From Prunella strophiata (taxonomy: Eukaryota; Chordata; Aves; Passeriformes; Prunellidae): a stretch of 64,000 bases of DNA. Of this stretch, positions 11,641 to 25,000 are shown piece after piece. Position numbers and translations under genes: made by a program. Each line of letters begins with the position of its first letter. Position 1 is the stretch's first letter. Below the pieces are notes generated by a model. It made no database searches and was not told the DNA's origin. It saw nothing but the letters and a program-made list of their open reading frames with translations. The DNA is taken from assembly GCA_036583965.1 (NCBI GenBank), contig JAZBQD010000030.1:53321551-53385550 (forward strand), written 5' to 3'.

Positions 11641-13454
11641 CCCAACAGCATGCTGGAGCATACTTAGTCTCATGAATCTTGGGGACCCCAGTTATGATGG
11701 GGGTATTTAAAGAAATTCATTCTTTTAAAAACTGGCTGAAAACTTATTCTAAGAATAAAGACTCCAAAGATTTTATTCCAGGAATAAACTTCTCAGTCAT
11801 ATCCAGTTACAGGAAGCTGACTCCTCTTAGAAACTATCACTACATTATTGGTCAGAGGAAGCCAGTAAGGCTCTTGTGTCCACCTTAAAGTCCTCTCTGG
11901 CATTAAACAACAGTATTTTGATTTCTGAGAAGTTGAAGGAGTTCTCCTTTGTCTTTGTACTTACAAATTAGAGTTTCCAAAAAACTCCAAGGAATATTTG
12001 GAGTAAAGTGGACATCTGCTTTATTATGTTAAAGTAAGGATGCCATTCCTTACTAGTAATGTGAATTATACTGTGTGTGCAGTAGTACGCATAGCCTGGA
12101 CTGTGATCTTGCTGATGTGTGCCAACCTCAGAGAGTTACTGGCAAGAGAAAAAATTATTGGGAGAAAATGTGGGCGGTGAGTGGTGGGAAAAGGGAGTGA
12201 GAAAGAACTTTGAAAGTGTTTCCCTTCATTCTTCACATGGGAAATATGCCATTTCCACATCCCATCTACTTTTACCAGGAATACAGAAACTGTGTTTGAT
12301 AGCAACAAGTACCTCATAGTAGTGTTTTTGTTTCAGCACAGCAATAACAGACATTTCTAAATATTTCACTGTACAGAGCTGGCATTGCAGAAAATGGTCA
12401 CTAACATCAGTCAAGCATGTTTACATTCATTCTCATGTCACAGGAAATCACAGTGGATATGTCTGCACTGCAGGCAGCTTCTCTGGAGCATGGAGGTGCT
12501 TCAGCTCAAGTCAAGTCCAGTTGAGACAGCAGTCCAGCACAACTGCAAAGAGCTCAGTGCAAACAAGAAGTCATTAATAACACAGCTTCTCACTCTGAAG
12601 GGTGAATTGAGTTCAAAGTAGTGGAATAAAACCACTGTGGTCACTCCAAAAGGCATTGCATTGGAATCAATATGGGTTCTTGGCAGATAGAAACCACAGG
12701 GCTTGAAATATTGGCCACTCCCAAGGTGGATTCAGGGGTATTTTAGAATTGGCTTTGCCTCTTTTAACGTTAAATCATTAACAGTGCAATGTTTAGACTC
12801 AGGTAGTTGTCTGTGGCATGATTCACTTGCCTACATATAATCATAAATGCTGTGTTGCAAATGCCAAGGTATCCTCCTGCAGCCAGTTTTAGGGAGTGTG
12901 AATCATCTGTGCAGATACAGTGCATCCCTCCAGTCAGTAAAGACAGAAAGACACCTCTGATGTGGGAGTAATCCCTTGGTCTGGGTGTGTGAGGCACAAG
13001 TCAGGGATGTGAACAGAGACATCCAGTGCTACCTGAGGTGTACCAGAGTAACCTGCATTCTCACATACTCAGGTGCTCCAGGAAATCTCGAGTTTCCTAG
13101 AGAAATTAATTATGTCCAGAGATGACTGGGATGAGTTTCTGCCCACAGGTGCCTATTCTCTCACCAGCTGGAAAGGGGGACTAAACAAATGGTTTAGATG
13201 GGGCTTGGCTGTCTGAAGTTGGGTGAGATGAATCCCCATGCATACGGCAATGCAGAGTTTGAGGGCAGAGTAGTGTCAGTGCCAGAAACTGCACATATTG
13301 TGTGTGCCACCATGGTAAACCACATCCTCAGCTCCACAGCTGCCTTTAGCCTTTGAGCCCTTCATTTAGAACAAGATACTGGCCAAAGAAGGCTCCTCAC
13401 CCAGTGAGTTCAATACAAGGGACAGCACTCTTGCCTTCGGTTACACACACAAAC
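11641..13454. other. Unique non-coding sequence
   Basis: About 1.8 kb with no recognised gene or repeat family, only short incidental frames. Confidence 0.5.
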
Positions 13455-13484
13455 TCTTGGTGAGTTGGGGACAACTCACCAAGA
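13455..13484. repeat. Perfect 12-base inverted repeat, 6-base loop
   Basis: Arms TCTTGGTGAGTT (13455-13466) and AACTCACCAAGA (13473-13484) are perfect reverse complements around GGGGAC. The stem is too short for a typical microRNA precursor unless it extends with mismatches; the next outer pair does not match. Confidence 0.9.
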
Positions 13485-16060
13485 TCAAAGGGTAAAGAAA
13501 GGGAGACCTGGCTTGGAAAAGGATCCAGACACTTCACTAATGAGGCTATTACTCCATTAACTGCATTAAGTGCTGTCAGGATTCAGTTGTCAGGAGCAGA
13601 ATTGGAGCTGAGGGATCGTGTGGGGCACAGAAGTTGCCCGCAAGTGAAATTACAGTTGGACCCATCTGGGCTCTGAAACTCTTCCCCATCAAACCATGCC
13701 ACCAGCTGACCTAGGGGGGACAACTTCACACCCAAACAGGAAATAGGAATGAGTTCCTCTGCTAGAGTTCCTCTGCTGCAGTTCTCAGGAGTATATGCAC
13801 AATAATTACTCACTTTTTATAATCATTCTGTTTATTTTATTGTTACCATGCTAACACCTACTAGTTTGCCTGATATCTGCAATATGCTCCTTCCTCCTGA
13901 AATACAGTTATTAGTGCAGACCTGAAGTGAAGTTTAAGGGTGCTATGCACCGTGTCTCAGCACTGTGCAACACAAAACTCCTTTTTTGTTGCCCTGTCCA
14001 TGAATTTTGGAGAGATTTGATGGTGGAGGGACCAGTATCTGGCCAAATGGAAGAAAATGCCAATGACTCAGATTTCCCATGTTACCAGCAGAGTCAAGAG
14101 AAAATGAAATAAAGGAAAGGCAAGGAAGCTTGGCAGTAACAAAATGTGTATTTCTCTATGAACCCAGGTTGGACTGACTGGCATGTTGGACATCAAGAAA
14201 ACACTGATAGTAGTGTCAAAATGTAGTGCTAATGGTAGTTTTGTTCAAGTGAAGCAGGAAGCTCCCATCCTGAGTGTTTCATATCATCTCCACTCTGGAA
14301 GTTGTCTGCCAATATAGCACTCCAGTGCTCTAAGGTAAATTTTTATCACAGCAAATACATTTTGACCAGTGCCAAGTAGATGCAATAATTGCATTAATTC
14401 CTAGCTTAAGCATGTTTTTTGTATTTCAGTGTGCCACTCACCACCATAGCATTCCTCATTCAGAAATAGGGATGACTCCTGCCTTTGTCTCTCCACGCCT
14501 AGAACACATTAAAGTTCCTTTGGGACAAAGATCCTGCTGAAAGCCACTATGTTTTCATTATTTCATTACATATTTATCATGCCTAGTTATCCACAGTGCT
14601 TTGATGTGTGTCAGGAGGCTGCATGGTATGTCCCAGGCTGTGATGGTACCTGTCAGAAGCATCCAGTTCACAGCTGTCATATGGTATATGCCATCTGCTT
14701 AGACAGCTGGGCACTGAGCTGAACAAGAGCAAAGAAAAGGACAAGAAGAAGTCAGCAGGATTTGGAGGAGAGACTGAGCTTAAAAGAATTGTTCCTTCTA
14801 TACATACACATGATACAGGAATACAAAAATATAATTTTAGTCTCTCTGCCAAAACTGCAGGTTATACTTTCCTGCCTTAAAATATTTAATGTGTGCTTGT
14901 ATCAACATCTCTTCAGAACCCTGAAGTTTACTGCAAGCAGTTCATTTACTCTTTATAAGTAGATCCAATCAAGGGACCACTTCAATTTGCCTTTCAGTGA
15001 TAGGACTAAAGCAGTGGCACAAAAAACACCTTAGAGAAAAGGTGTTGGCTGAAAGCAAGCAAATTCTGGGAAGAGTTAAGCAAAAAATGCAGATTTCTTA
15101 TGACTTGTGTTACAAAATGGCCTTTGGAAGGGACTCAGCAAGTGTCAGGTGTATACAGAAAAGGTCAGAGCACTCAGGCTGCTTTCCATGACAGCCAGCA
15201 ATAGCAGACTGCATTGGGATCAGCAGCAAGGCAGCAAGAGGCAGTGCAGGATCCACAAAGAATGTTGCATGCTGCTCATCCAAAGTGCTTCTCACTCATT
15301 GTACAAACTTAAGAGGAGGGAACTTGAGGAGGTTTTAAAATGAAGATTTTTTTTTTTTTTTAGAAGCAGGATTGGGTTGGAAATATTTTCTCTCTTCTGC
15401 TAGAAATCAATTAAAATGAAGTCAACACAAAGAAAAGGTGCCCTCACAAAAATTTCAGATATCATGACATTTATTTTAATTTAAAAATTGACTTAATTAT
15501 TATTACTAATATCATTAGTGCAATTTGTTGGACTTCTGACAAAAATAAGTCTTTGTGATTTTTTTTTTTTAATGCCAGAAATATATGACATTGGAACTAC
15601 ATAAAATCTTCCTGAACAATGAAGCTTTTGCCAAATTAGAATTTTCTATAAGAAAAAGAGATACTTTTCTAACTAGCTTTACAAGGAAATTTTAAAGAAA
15701 TAGCAACTCTGTATAGAAAAGAGGCCTCCAGTTTAACCAGATCATAAACAACATCTGGCACAGAGAACTGTCAAAACGTAGTTCACCTAAGGGGAAAACT
15801 GTCCAGATGCAGAGATATGTTTGACTGTATAATGACATCTGTTGTGCAAACCAGGATTACAAACTTAGATCTGTATCTGTTAATGGGTAAGGCAATAATA
15901 AGGCTGAACTAAATGATAAGGAACAATTTAGGATTACAAGTTTAATTAAACGGGAGATAAATGGTTTTCCTCCTGAACAGTTGATTGAAAAATGGGATCT
16001 GATCAGAACAAAAACGAAATGTAAACACCTCAACATAAAGGATTTAGGAAAAATGAGCAC
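13485..16060. other. Unique non-coding sequence
   Basis: About 2.6 kb with no recognised gene. A 14-base unit is repeated in tandem at 13751-13778. A T15 run lies at 15347-15361. A few frames of 60-90 codons have no recognisable domain. Confidence 0.5.
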
Positions 16061-16628
16061 TGGCAGCCCAAAAGCCAGCTGTGTCCTGGGCTGCATCAAA
16101 TGCAGTGTGGCCAGCAGGATGAGGGAGGGGATTCTGCCCTCTGCTCTGCTCTGTGAGACCCCAGCTGCAGTGCTGTGTCCAGCTCTGGGGCCGCAGCACA
16201 GGAAGGACATGGACCTGTTGGAGTGAGTCCAGAGGACAGTCACAAATATGGTAGGGGGGCCTGGAGCACCTCACCTACAGAGACAGGCTGAGACACCTGG
16301 TGGTGTTCAGCCTGGAGAAGAGAAGGCTCCAGGGAGACCTTAGAGCACCTTCAAGTACCCAAAACAGGACTACAGGGGAGCCCTAAATCGAAGGAGGCTC
16401 AATTTATGTTAGATACCAGTAAGAAATTCTTCACTGTGAGAGTGGTCAGGTGCTTGAACAGGTTGTCCAGAGAAGCTGTGGATGCCCCATGCCTGGAAGC
16501 ATTCAAGGCCATGTCAGATAAACCTTTGAGAAATCTGGCCTAGTAGAGAGTGGGGGGTTGGAACTTGATGATTAAGGTCCTTTCCAACCAAAACCATTCC
16601 ATAATCCTATGATCCTGTGATTCTATGA
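16061..16628 (+). mobile_element. CR1 LINE, 5'-truncated 3' end
   Basis: A classic avian CR1 3' portion on the + strand. It starts in the ORF2 C-terminal region ('ctgtgtcctgggctgcatca', 'ctgagacccc', 'cagctctggggcc'). It passes through 'cagcctggagaagagaaggc' and the 3' UTR phrase 'aggtcctttccaacc'. It ends in the CR1 terminal octamer-like repeats 'cctatgatcctgtgattctatgaaat'-type, without an A-tail, as expected for CR1. The 568 bases are well preserved compared with the older copies nearby, but the frame is interrupted. It is 5'-truncated and inactive. Confidence 0.95.
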
Positions 16629-16899
16629 AATGTTAAGTGACTCAAGCAAAAGGCATTACTGGTGCATTGTAGGTGGATCAGAATGGATGTACCCTGATGG
16701 AGCTCAATGGCACTCTGATATTTGCCTGAGGCTTTGTGGACTAGCTCATCCAAATGAAGGCTGCTAAGCACTACATGAATTTTTTGCTAGAGGCTAAGAT
16801 AAATAGCTGCATTTTTTATAGCTGTAAGTTAAAAATCATAGCAATAAAAATCTTCTGCTAGATCAGTCTATGGAAAAAGGAAAACACTAAGCCTGGGAG
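16629..16899. other. Spacer between two CR1 copies
   Basis: Sequence between the younger CR1 and the older one. It may itself be eroded CR1, but no clear match was seen. Confidence 0.35.
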
Positions 16900-18240
16900 G
16901 ATCCATGCAGAGAGTGCAAACTTGAGATGGAAGACAACTAGGCTTATTTATGTGTCTTATTTACTCTTGTCTTTAATAATGGAGCAGATGAGAGGATGGT
17001 TAATAGCAATGAATATTCAAAAAGGAAAATTCCAACAGACAAGGATAAAAAAGCCAATGAAGTTCAGTGTGCTGAAACTTTTGGAGCAGGTTAATCATGA
17101 AGTGCTAGATTGTGAAATTGCAAGTCCTGCAGCAAAGCTTTTCTAAATGATCCTATTCATCTCTGGCTAGTGTATTAGCATTAGAAATTGGCAGACATGG
17201 CACTTGCATTTTTAAAAGAGAAGGACCCAGGAAGTTACAGGACTATAAGCCATGTGTATGCAAGGTATTGGAACAAATTTCAAAAGAAAGACCACTTAAC
17301 AAATTGGAGATAAGCAGAAAATGTGATACAATACAACCTGAATTGACAGCAATAGATTTTGGCAGATAAACTTGGTATCTTTCTGTGATATATTGGATTA
17401 TGTTCAAAATGAAGGAATGTGATAAATACAACCCAATCAACCTTCTGCTAAGACTCACATACATTCCAAGGACAAATTATTAGTGCTTAAGGCAAAGACA
17501 TGGGAAATTATTACATTTAGCTTTAGAGAAAGATCTGGCTCCAGAGTAGGCAACAACAGCTAACACTGAAGGAAGCTGAATGCAGCAAAAGGCTATTTCT
17601 GAGTGGCAATGTGATCACAATCAGCCATTTGATCAGAATCGGTCAATTGTTGACAATAACAGAGCACAAAAATAAATAATAATAATAATCAAGGACACCA
17701 ATCTGGGAGATGATGTTAACAGAGAGGAAGGTTAGAATGCCATGTAGGAGACAGCTGATAATCTTGAGCAATGAAGCAATAAAAATCAGATTAAATGTAA
17801 CATCCCGAGGTGCTAGGTCAGGCACACAGACACTAATAAAAGGATTTGCTGTAAGCTGGAGGCTGAACTGTGCTAATGTGAGGAAAGGAGAAAGCCCAGA
17901 CTGGAAATAATCATTCACAGGATGGCCATGAGTCATCAACATGATTCAGCCACACAAAGGTTGATGCAATTGTGCATATCAGTAATGATGATTCCAGTAC
18001 AGGGACAGATGAGAACAGTAATCAATAAGGATTATACCTGGAGCATGACACAAACCCAGCCACTCACACTCTATATGGTCACCACCATAAATATCGATGG
18101 GGTAAGAGCATCTAAACAGACCTTGTTAGCCAAAGAAGAAAGAGGCAAAAAGGGGACCTGGAAATTCAGGCTGGAAATGAGAATTAAATGCTCAAAGATG
18201 GTGAGATACTGAAGAGACTTGCAAAAATCTGTCTGCTGCT
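16900..18240 (+). mobile_element. Ancient, heavily decayed CR1-type LINE (ORF2 region)
   Basis: Three blocks match the order of an old amniote CR1-type ORF2. A segment near 17220 ('gacccaggaagttacaggac') corresponds to the conserved P-N/G-Y-R-P reverse-transcriptase entry region. The block at 17730-17990 ('atcttgagcaatgaagcaat', 'cagattaaatgtaacatc', 'tcacaggatggccatgagtc') follows the thumb/connection part. A tail near 18120-18190 corresponds to the region near the C-terminus. Stops and indels are everywhere, so no protein is left. The middle (17480-17720) is poorly matched and may contain a deletion or insertion, including an AAT microsatellite at about 17677-17692. Confidence 0.7.
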
Positions 18241-18246
18241 CTTTGC

Positions 18247-18271
18247 AAAAAAAAAAAAAAAAAAAAAAAAA
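18247..18271. repeat. Poly-A homopolymer (25 bases)
   Basis: 25 uninterrupted A directly after the old CR1-type sequence. CR1 elements do not end in poly-A, so the run marks either a separate retro-insertion or replication slippage. Confidence 0.9.
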
Positions 18272-19021
18272 GGTTGTAAGGCACTGCCTGCAAGGAAAAC
18301 TACTAGAGGCAGAGTGCCAGGTAACAGGGAGAGGCAAAGTAAGATGTGCTGATTTTTGCTTGAAAGTGGATAGGATCTAGATTTTGAAGCTCTGATTCTC
18401 ATCTCAGACACTTTTTTATTAATTTCTTCAGGGAGGGAGTACCAGCCAGTTATTTGGTCTTTTAAACTCCACTAGAAGTGAGTGGTTCAAGAATCATAGC
18501 TCAAAGTGGCTTTATGACATATGAGGGAGTTTTGAAGTTTTTAACTAACTCCAGGAAAGCCAGGTATCTCTCTTGCTTATGCTTTGAGGATTAAACACTT
18601 CTCTTCTATGACCTGGCTCAATCTAACCAAACACTTTGCAGAGGCAGGGACAAACTGGGCTTTGGAGCTAACAGAGCAGTTTTTCCTGGTTTGAGGAAGG
18701 TTTTTGCTCACAAACTTCCCCACAGATGCCATGCTCCTCCTCCCAGCTTCTCACCAGAAAGTTTGACACGAAGCTGCCACTAAATTGCCAATAATTAATT
18801 TTATGTTGTGTTCCCTGGACTCATTTTTACTGATTTTGCTTTGCAAGGAGTTCATTTTGAGGCTCATGAGTGACAATTCTTGTCACAAGGAGCAGATTTT
18901 TGATTAATTCTTTCTGCTCTAGATTAATTTGAGTGACAATCATTTGTGACAAAGATTAATCTTTCAAACAATTACTGTGACAATTTTCTCTACAGAGACA
19001 AGCCATCACACTGGTGCTGCT
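18272..19021. other. Unique non-coding sequence
   Basis: No gene or repeat recognised. An AT-rich stretch at about 18840-18990 repeats 'tgtgacaa/gtgacaat' motifs in short imperfect form. Confidence 0.45.
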
Positions 19022-19095
19022 TTACTCTGACCTTGTTTTGTGACTTTGGGAAAGTTATGGTTCTCTTAAGGTTCATTTTACCTATCTAGAAATCT
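19022..19095 (+). mobile_element. Possible MIR/L2-type 3' relic
   Basis: The series 'tgtgactttgggaaagttat', then 'ggttcattttacctatctag' and 'aaatctgtataaa' recalls the shared 3' core of MIR SINEs and L2 LINEs (tgtgaccttgggcaagtcac ... cctcatctgtaaa). The copy is short and diverged, and it could be coincidental. Confidence 0.35.
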
Positions 19096-22000
19096 GTATA
19101 AACCATCTAATATCTCAGGACATGGGAACTTAATTAACTGTGAAATGATCAAAGGCAAAAAGATGATTGGAAAACAATCTGGAATCATCAGTAAAAAAAG
19201 CTAATAGCTGTAACTTCACAAATATCTTCATGAAAAGCAAAGCACAATACAAAAGAAAAAAGAATTGCCTGATTTTTTTCTGGAAGATTTTTATTGCTGT
19301 GCTTCTAAGAACTTCATTAGTCATTTTACAAATTTTCATGAAACCCACATTTAAAATTTCATTAAAAGAGTTAGTGAAGTGATCAAAGCTCTGCTCTAGC
19401 AAATAAACAATATTAATTATGCTGAGCAAAGTTAATCTGCTTTTTTTTGGCAGAACTGCAATGCTGACTATACAAATAATACTTTGAAAAAATATTAAGT
19501 TTCAAAAAAACATTTTAATTTCATTTTTCTAACATCTCATAAACATTGGTCCACAGAGTCACTTTTGAAGCCTGCAGAATCTCTTCATTACATAAAAACC
19601 CCACTATGTAGAGAGACAGGATTATTCTTAGAAAAACACAGAGGTGTGAGCAGCAAGATGGAGAAAGCCATGTTTCCTGTTAACAGGCTCTTGCTCTCTC
19701 CTCTGCTGTTCATATTTGAATAAAAACATGCTGCGCAGTAACCTTTCCTGTTCAAATGTTGGTGTCTAGAGGGGTATCCAACTGCCTGCTACAGGTGTTG
19801 GCTCCAAAATACACTTCTCAGAACAGCAAAGTGTATGGGATTCTTCTCTAAAAATCACATCCACAGTGTTAAGGGCTCTCCAGTGACGACTGTCTCTTAC
19901 AGGCAAGGAACTTCCCACAGATTCTCTATGTCTGAGATTCCAAAGTATTTTCTGTTTTATAAGAGGTAGATTTCACTAAACTGCAGAGTAGAGGCAGCAA
20001 GACTTAAGCTCAGATCAAAACAAACTGAGAACAACCTGAGGGAATCTTGCCCAACCCCAAGCACTAGGATCTTTGCCTCTCTCACTGAGAAGTCACATCC
20101 AAGGTGAGGGCTGGAGGGGGAGATGCCCTTCCCTGCCCTTCAGGAGGACCCTGCTGGTGTTGTGCACCTTGAGTGTGCAGGGCTAAGCTACATTTCCACT
20201 GGGGAATAAACTCCCATGCAAGAGCCTCATGGTCAAGGTTGCCTTTAACCCTAGAGAGGACCTAGATCCAGACTTCCTGCATGACACACCCAGCAGGTAT
20301 GGCTGATGACACCTCCACTGCAGATCACTGCTGTAAGGCTTGAGCTGCAGCTGGCTGCAGATCCAGTCCCATGCAGCTCAGAGCTCCTAGATAGGGAAAA
20401 AAAAAGGTCCTAAATCAAATCTCTATCCATCTCATTGGCAGAGAGGCATCTGAATGCAGATGTTGCACATGCCCCTCTAGGGAATCTCAGTAGCTTTAGA
20501 GTTTACTTGAAAGCTCTAATAGTACATGAGAGTCTTCTCTGGGAACCTGGAGTTAGGGATAAGTGCTCCATCCCTACAGCACTGCTTTCCTGCAGGTTTT
20601 TACTGGAATAAGGTTATTACTCCCAGTAGTACAGTGTCACAAAGCTGGAAAGGTACAGCAGTGGACCACACTCTGAACAGCTCCAAAATGTGTGGTCAGT
20701 TTTGTGTTAGCTGGTTGCACAGTCTCTTCCTGAGTTAAATACAGCTCCTGCAGCTAATGGGACTGTGATGAAGTCAGAAAAATCATGCCCAGTTACAAAC
20801 CATGCAAATGGTATAATAATAACAGAAAATATTGTGATTTGTATGATAGATCTGACACCAAAAAAAATTCCATGTTTTCAACAAATCAGAGGCTACAATG
20901 TGAAGGAAGTTATTTCTGTATTTCGGCTGAAAGTTAATGAGCTTGATGCAAAGTGTGAGTAAAGAAGCATGGTGGGAAATTAAAATCTTTCAAGAATCAT
21001 TAAGAGCAGACATCTGGGTTTTCCAAAGTTCATTTACACTAAAATTAATTTTCCAATGTAAAGCCTTGGCAACCGCTTTAAGCAGTAAAACATTTGATGC
21101 TGCTGATGTAACCAAGGCACTCTAAATGAAAACTTTTCCTGTGAAATATTTTCCTAGCCCTTAATTCAGTTTAAAAAACCAAGCAATATATCTCACGCAT
21201 TTGAAATTCTGTAAAGCATTGTAAACTGCAGTTAAACAGGAGATTGCAGATTAAATCATGGTTTGACAGGAAGCAGCTATGTGGGTCATGATGGGAAGGA
21301 AGGAGGAATTTCCTTCAAGAGGAAATTTTGACTGGTATGAGGTTACTGATGGAGCTGAAGAAGCAGACAGAAATAGCAATGATCAGAGCACTGTGTCCAG
21401 GTCCAGGGTGATTTTCAGGCTCTTTGTGAGGCAGTCACTGAAAGAACTTCACTGAAACAACTTCAAAGCTAAGCTGGATTGAAGTGAGATGATTCCAGAA
21501 AAGGATAAGGGATTACCACTTCCACAGTTTTAGGTAACAGTGACACACCTCTTGAATCTTGTATATGACCAGAACTTCCATGCTTAAAACAACCTGAAGC
21601 AGAACCGATGCTGGAAATTCTCCACTTAAAATCTTTTCAGGAAAGGTGCTAAAGGACAATTAAAGCATTTGTATGATCATGTCCTCACACAGGCAGTGTT
21701 TATATGAGCTGTAGTTCATGTAGGATGAGTGCTGAATTAAGGCTTTGGTCACACTGCACTGCTTAACACAGACTCAGTGTCCTCACCTGCAGAAGAGACT
21801 GGTCAGTCATGCCCTGGCTGACATCAGTGCTCAGGTCCATGGGCTCCTTCCCAGAAGGTGCTGATTGCCAAGGAGTGTTAGAGTTTGTGTATGAAGGTGA
21901 ACAACAACACCCTGTACTGCCACAGTGAGTGTGTAAAGCCTGGGGCAAGGAACACACTTTGCTTTAGCTGTACTTCAAGCACTATTTCTAAATCTGGCAT

Positions 22001-25000
22001 GTTTAGTTTTTCAAAACAAAGGCTATTTGCCTTTATAAAGAGAATACTTAAAATATAAAGAGAAAGCTGAGACTGGCCAGACCTTTTAGCCTACCAATAA
22101 ATCTTAGAGTTCTTCAGTGACCAGAAAAGAGAAATTTGACTTAACTGTCATCTAGAAGATAGGCAGAGCAAAAGTCAGGCCTTTGTCATGCCATGAAGTC
22201 TTTCTTGCAGCCTGTCTGCTTTCACTTTGAAGCAGTTAAGATGTCCTTGCATAGTTGTCAGTGATTGTACAGAGAAATAATTCCAGTCCCCTTGCAGTCT
22301 CTCAACACCAGACTATCACTTAGAAAATCAATTACTTTAAGGAAAAAGCTGTGGCTGTCATAAGAGACACAAAACAAAGACAATGCTATGCCAACCAGGC
22401 ATAATTTGCACAGCCCTGGCTTGCCTTGCCGAGCTGCTGGATGTGTTCCTTAGGCTACCCTTTGATTCCTTGACATTCTGAGGCTTTGCAAAGATATATG
22501 CCAAATTCAGAAGAAATATAATATTTGCTACCTTTTCATCAAAGTCTGTGAGAATAAGTCAGGCTCACTGATTATTATGCTGGGTAATATCCCTGTGAAG
22601 AAGGACCACTGCAGGAGACAATACCTCAAGTGGATTTGTCCCATGGCAAATGCAGTTCCATTATGGCAGGACTTAGGACATATTTAAGGTTGCCCCTAAT
22701 GCAGTGTCCAACCATTTGTTCTCCAAAGCAGCTCAGCTCTGCTTGATTTCTGCCTGCTTGGAGCTTATCTGTGCCTGGTAGACCCTGGGCAGCATATCCA
22801 CCAGCATCAGCAACATATTGGCTGTTCCTGGCCCTCTGACCTTCCCTTTCTTTTCTCTAGCATGCCTAAATAAATAAAGACAAGCCCCAGGGGAAGGAGA
22901 AGCAAGGCAAAGAGTGCTGAGCAGGATGACTACTTCAAAGATGTTGAGGGAAAGCAGGATAGTCCTTCGTGATCTTAAAAGACACCACAGTTCCTTCTCT
23001 TTCCTGCCTCCTCCATTGTCCACACTGATTCTTTAAGGACCTGAATGCTCTAAATGAAACCAAGGCAATATTCTGGCAAATGGAAAGATTAAAATAGAAG
23101 AACTCTGGTGGTTTTATTGCTGGTAGTGGTTTTCTGGCTATTTGTTATTTGGCTCATTTTGCTGACACTGTCTACAGCCCAGTCCCCATGCAACGCTGCT
23201 GTGAAGAGGTTGGGGTTGATCTACCTCAAATAAATTTGCCAGCAGGCAAATATTCATGCAACTGTACCCTGAAGTTGTGTAAGCAATTAACATAATTAAG
23301 ATAAATAACAGCAGTAGGTCCTTACCTGCAAAAAGTTAAACTTCTTTTTTCCTTTTCAAATCCTAGAAAGGAAGCACACTGAAGAAAAGCTTCTAGGGCT
23401 TTTTTTCCCCCCAGCTATATTATTAAGTCCAATAAAAAAAATTAAAAAATTAAATAACTACAAGCCATCTCAGGAATCCTAATATTCAGAAAATCTTAGA
23501 GCTCATTTCAGACCTGTGTACTCATATTACTCTGTGGGCTTTGTAAGAAACTACTGTAACTGAATTCTGCAAGAAATCTTATTAAAATAAATGTGATTTT
23601 GCAATACAAAAATCCCTAAGCAAGTCACTTTTACACATCCCTTCTCAATCTCCCATAGGTTTCATTCACACACTTTCCTCTGTACTCATGAGTACCAAGA
23701 CACCTGTGCCCAAGCAGTTTTGAACCATTTGTATGCAACAGTGAGGAAAAAGGGCATCAGCAGCTGTGGCCTCAACATGTATCTTGGGTTTTTGAATTGT
23801 CTTTTGTAACTTCTAGGAGTGGGTGCTGTGTTGGATTGCTTGCCTTTTGATTTTGACTCACCCTTTGTAAATGTTTGACAAAATTCCTGAATTTCACAAC
23901 TTTTATTTTTCCTTGCTTGATAAACTGTAGTCCTGTTCTTTATCCACTTGTCAGCTTTAACTTTAGTTCAGTTTGTTCACATGAAACAGCAGATAATGAG
24001 CTCCATGGTGATTAACACATTCCACATATCCTTTTAAACTTTGCTCTGCTCTTTCCTCTGGTGCTTTTGCACACACATTTCCATTCTTGTTCCATTCATA
24101 TCACTCTTCTTATTTTATTCCAAATTTCTACAGTTTTAATGGAATCACTCCTAACGTGGGACATTAGAATGGGCAGTTAATTACAGGCTCCCAGGATGAC
24201 CAAATTCATGTGGTGAGAACTGGGCAGAAGCCCACAGCTTTTTTTGTTCAAGAACTACTAAAAAAAGTATTGGACATGATGAAATGAAAAGATGAATCTT
24301 GTGCCTCACAGAGCACATATTTTTTTAATGTGCATACAACTATTCAGATAATTTGCCCTTGGTTCATGCTGTGAGTGCTGTTGTAGACTCCTGAAAATGC
24401 ATCCACACCTTCAGTATGGGATTTTCAGGCACACCTCAGTCCTGCTCAGTTCTAGTGGAGGCAGATCACTGCTGAAGCACTTCTGCACTCTGTGATTCAG
24501 CCCTTTCCTCTGTGACGTACAAGCAGGAGTCTCAAACAGCTCTTCTTAATCTCTGGCAAAAATGCTTTCTCCTAACAGCAGGACTCATAAGAAAACAACA
24601 AAATGTCATTGTCAAAATGATTATAGTGGGATGACAGAATGCATCTCCATAGTAACAAGTGGGGCTAATGCCACCACTTGCAGCATCACAGGCAGCCACA
24701 CAAAAGTTTCTTTTCCTTTCTGAAAGAAAAATTCGTGAAGGATCTCAGTGGCTGCTCAGCCCTGAGAGGTGGAGAGCCAGTAAATGCCTCTTATGGCCCC
24801 TTAATGCCTGCCTGGAGTGGGTAGTCAGGTATTGTCACAGCTATGAACAGCACCTGATGCTCCTTAAAATTGCTTTAAAGGAAGTAGCAGGATATAACAG
24901 TTCCCTCCTTGAGCCCTCTTCTGTTCATCCTCAACAGAACAAACAGCCACATCCCTGCAAAGTACATTTTGTACTTGCAGTCAGTTAATTTTAAATAATT

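Noticed and set aside
11311..11673. 120-codon minus frame as a possible host gene
   Set aside because: Its residues are the C-terminus of the CR1 reverse-transcriptase protein, so it is part of the LINE.
24659..24988. 109-codon plus frame starting MGLMPPLAASQAATQ
   Set aside because: No homology, no exon borders and no Kozak-supported context that sets it apart from chance frames.
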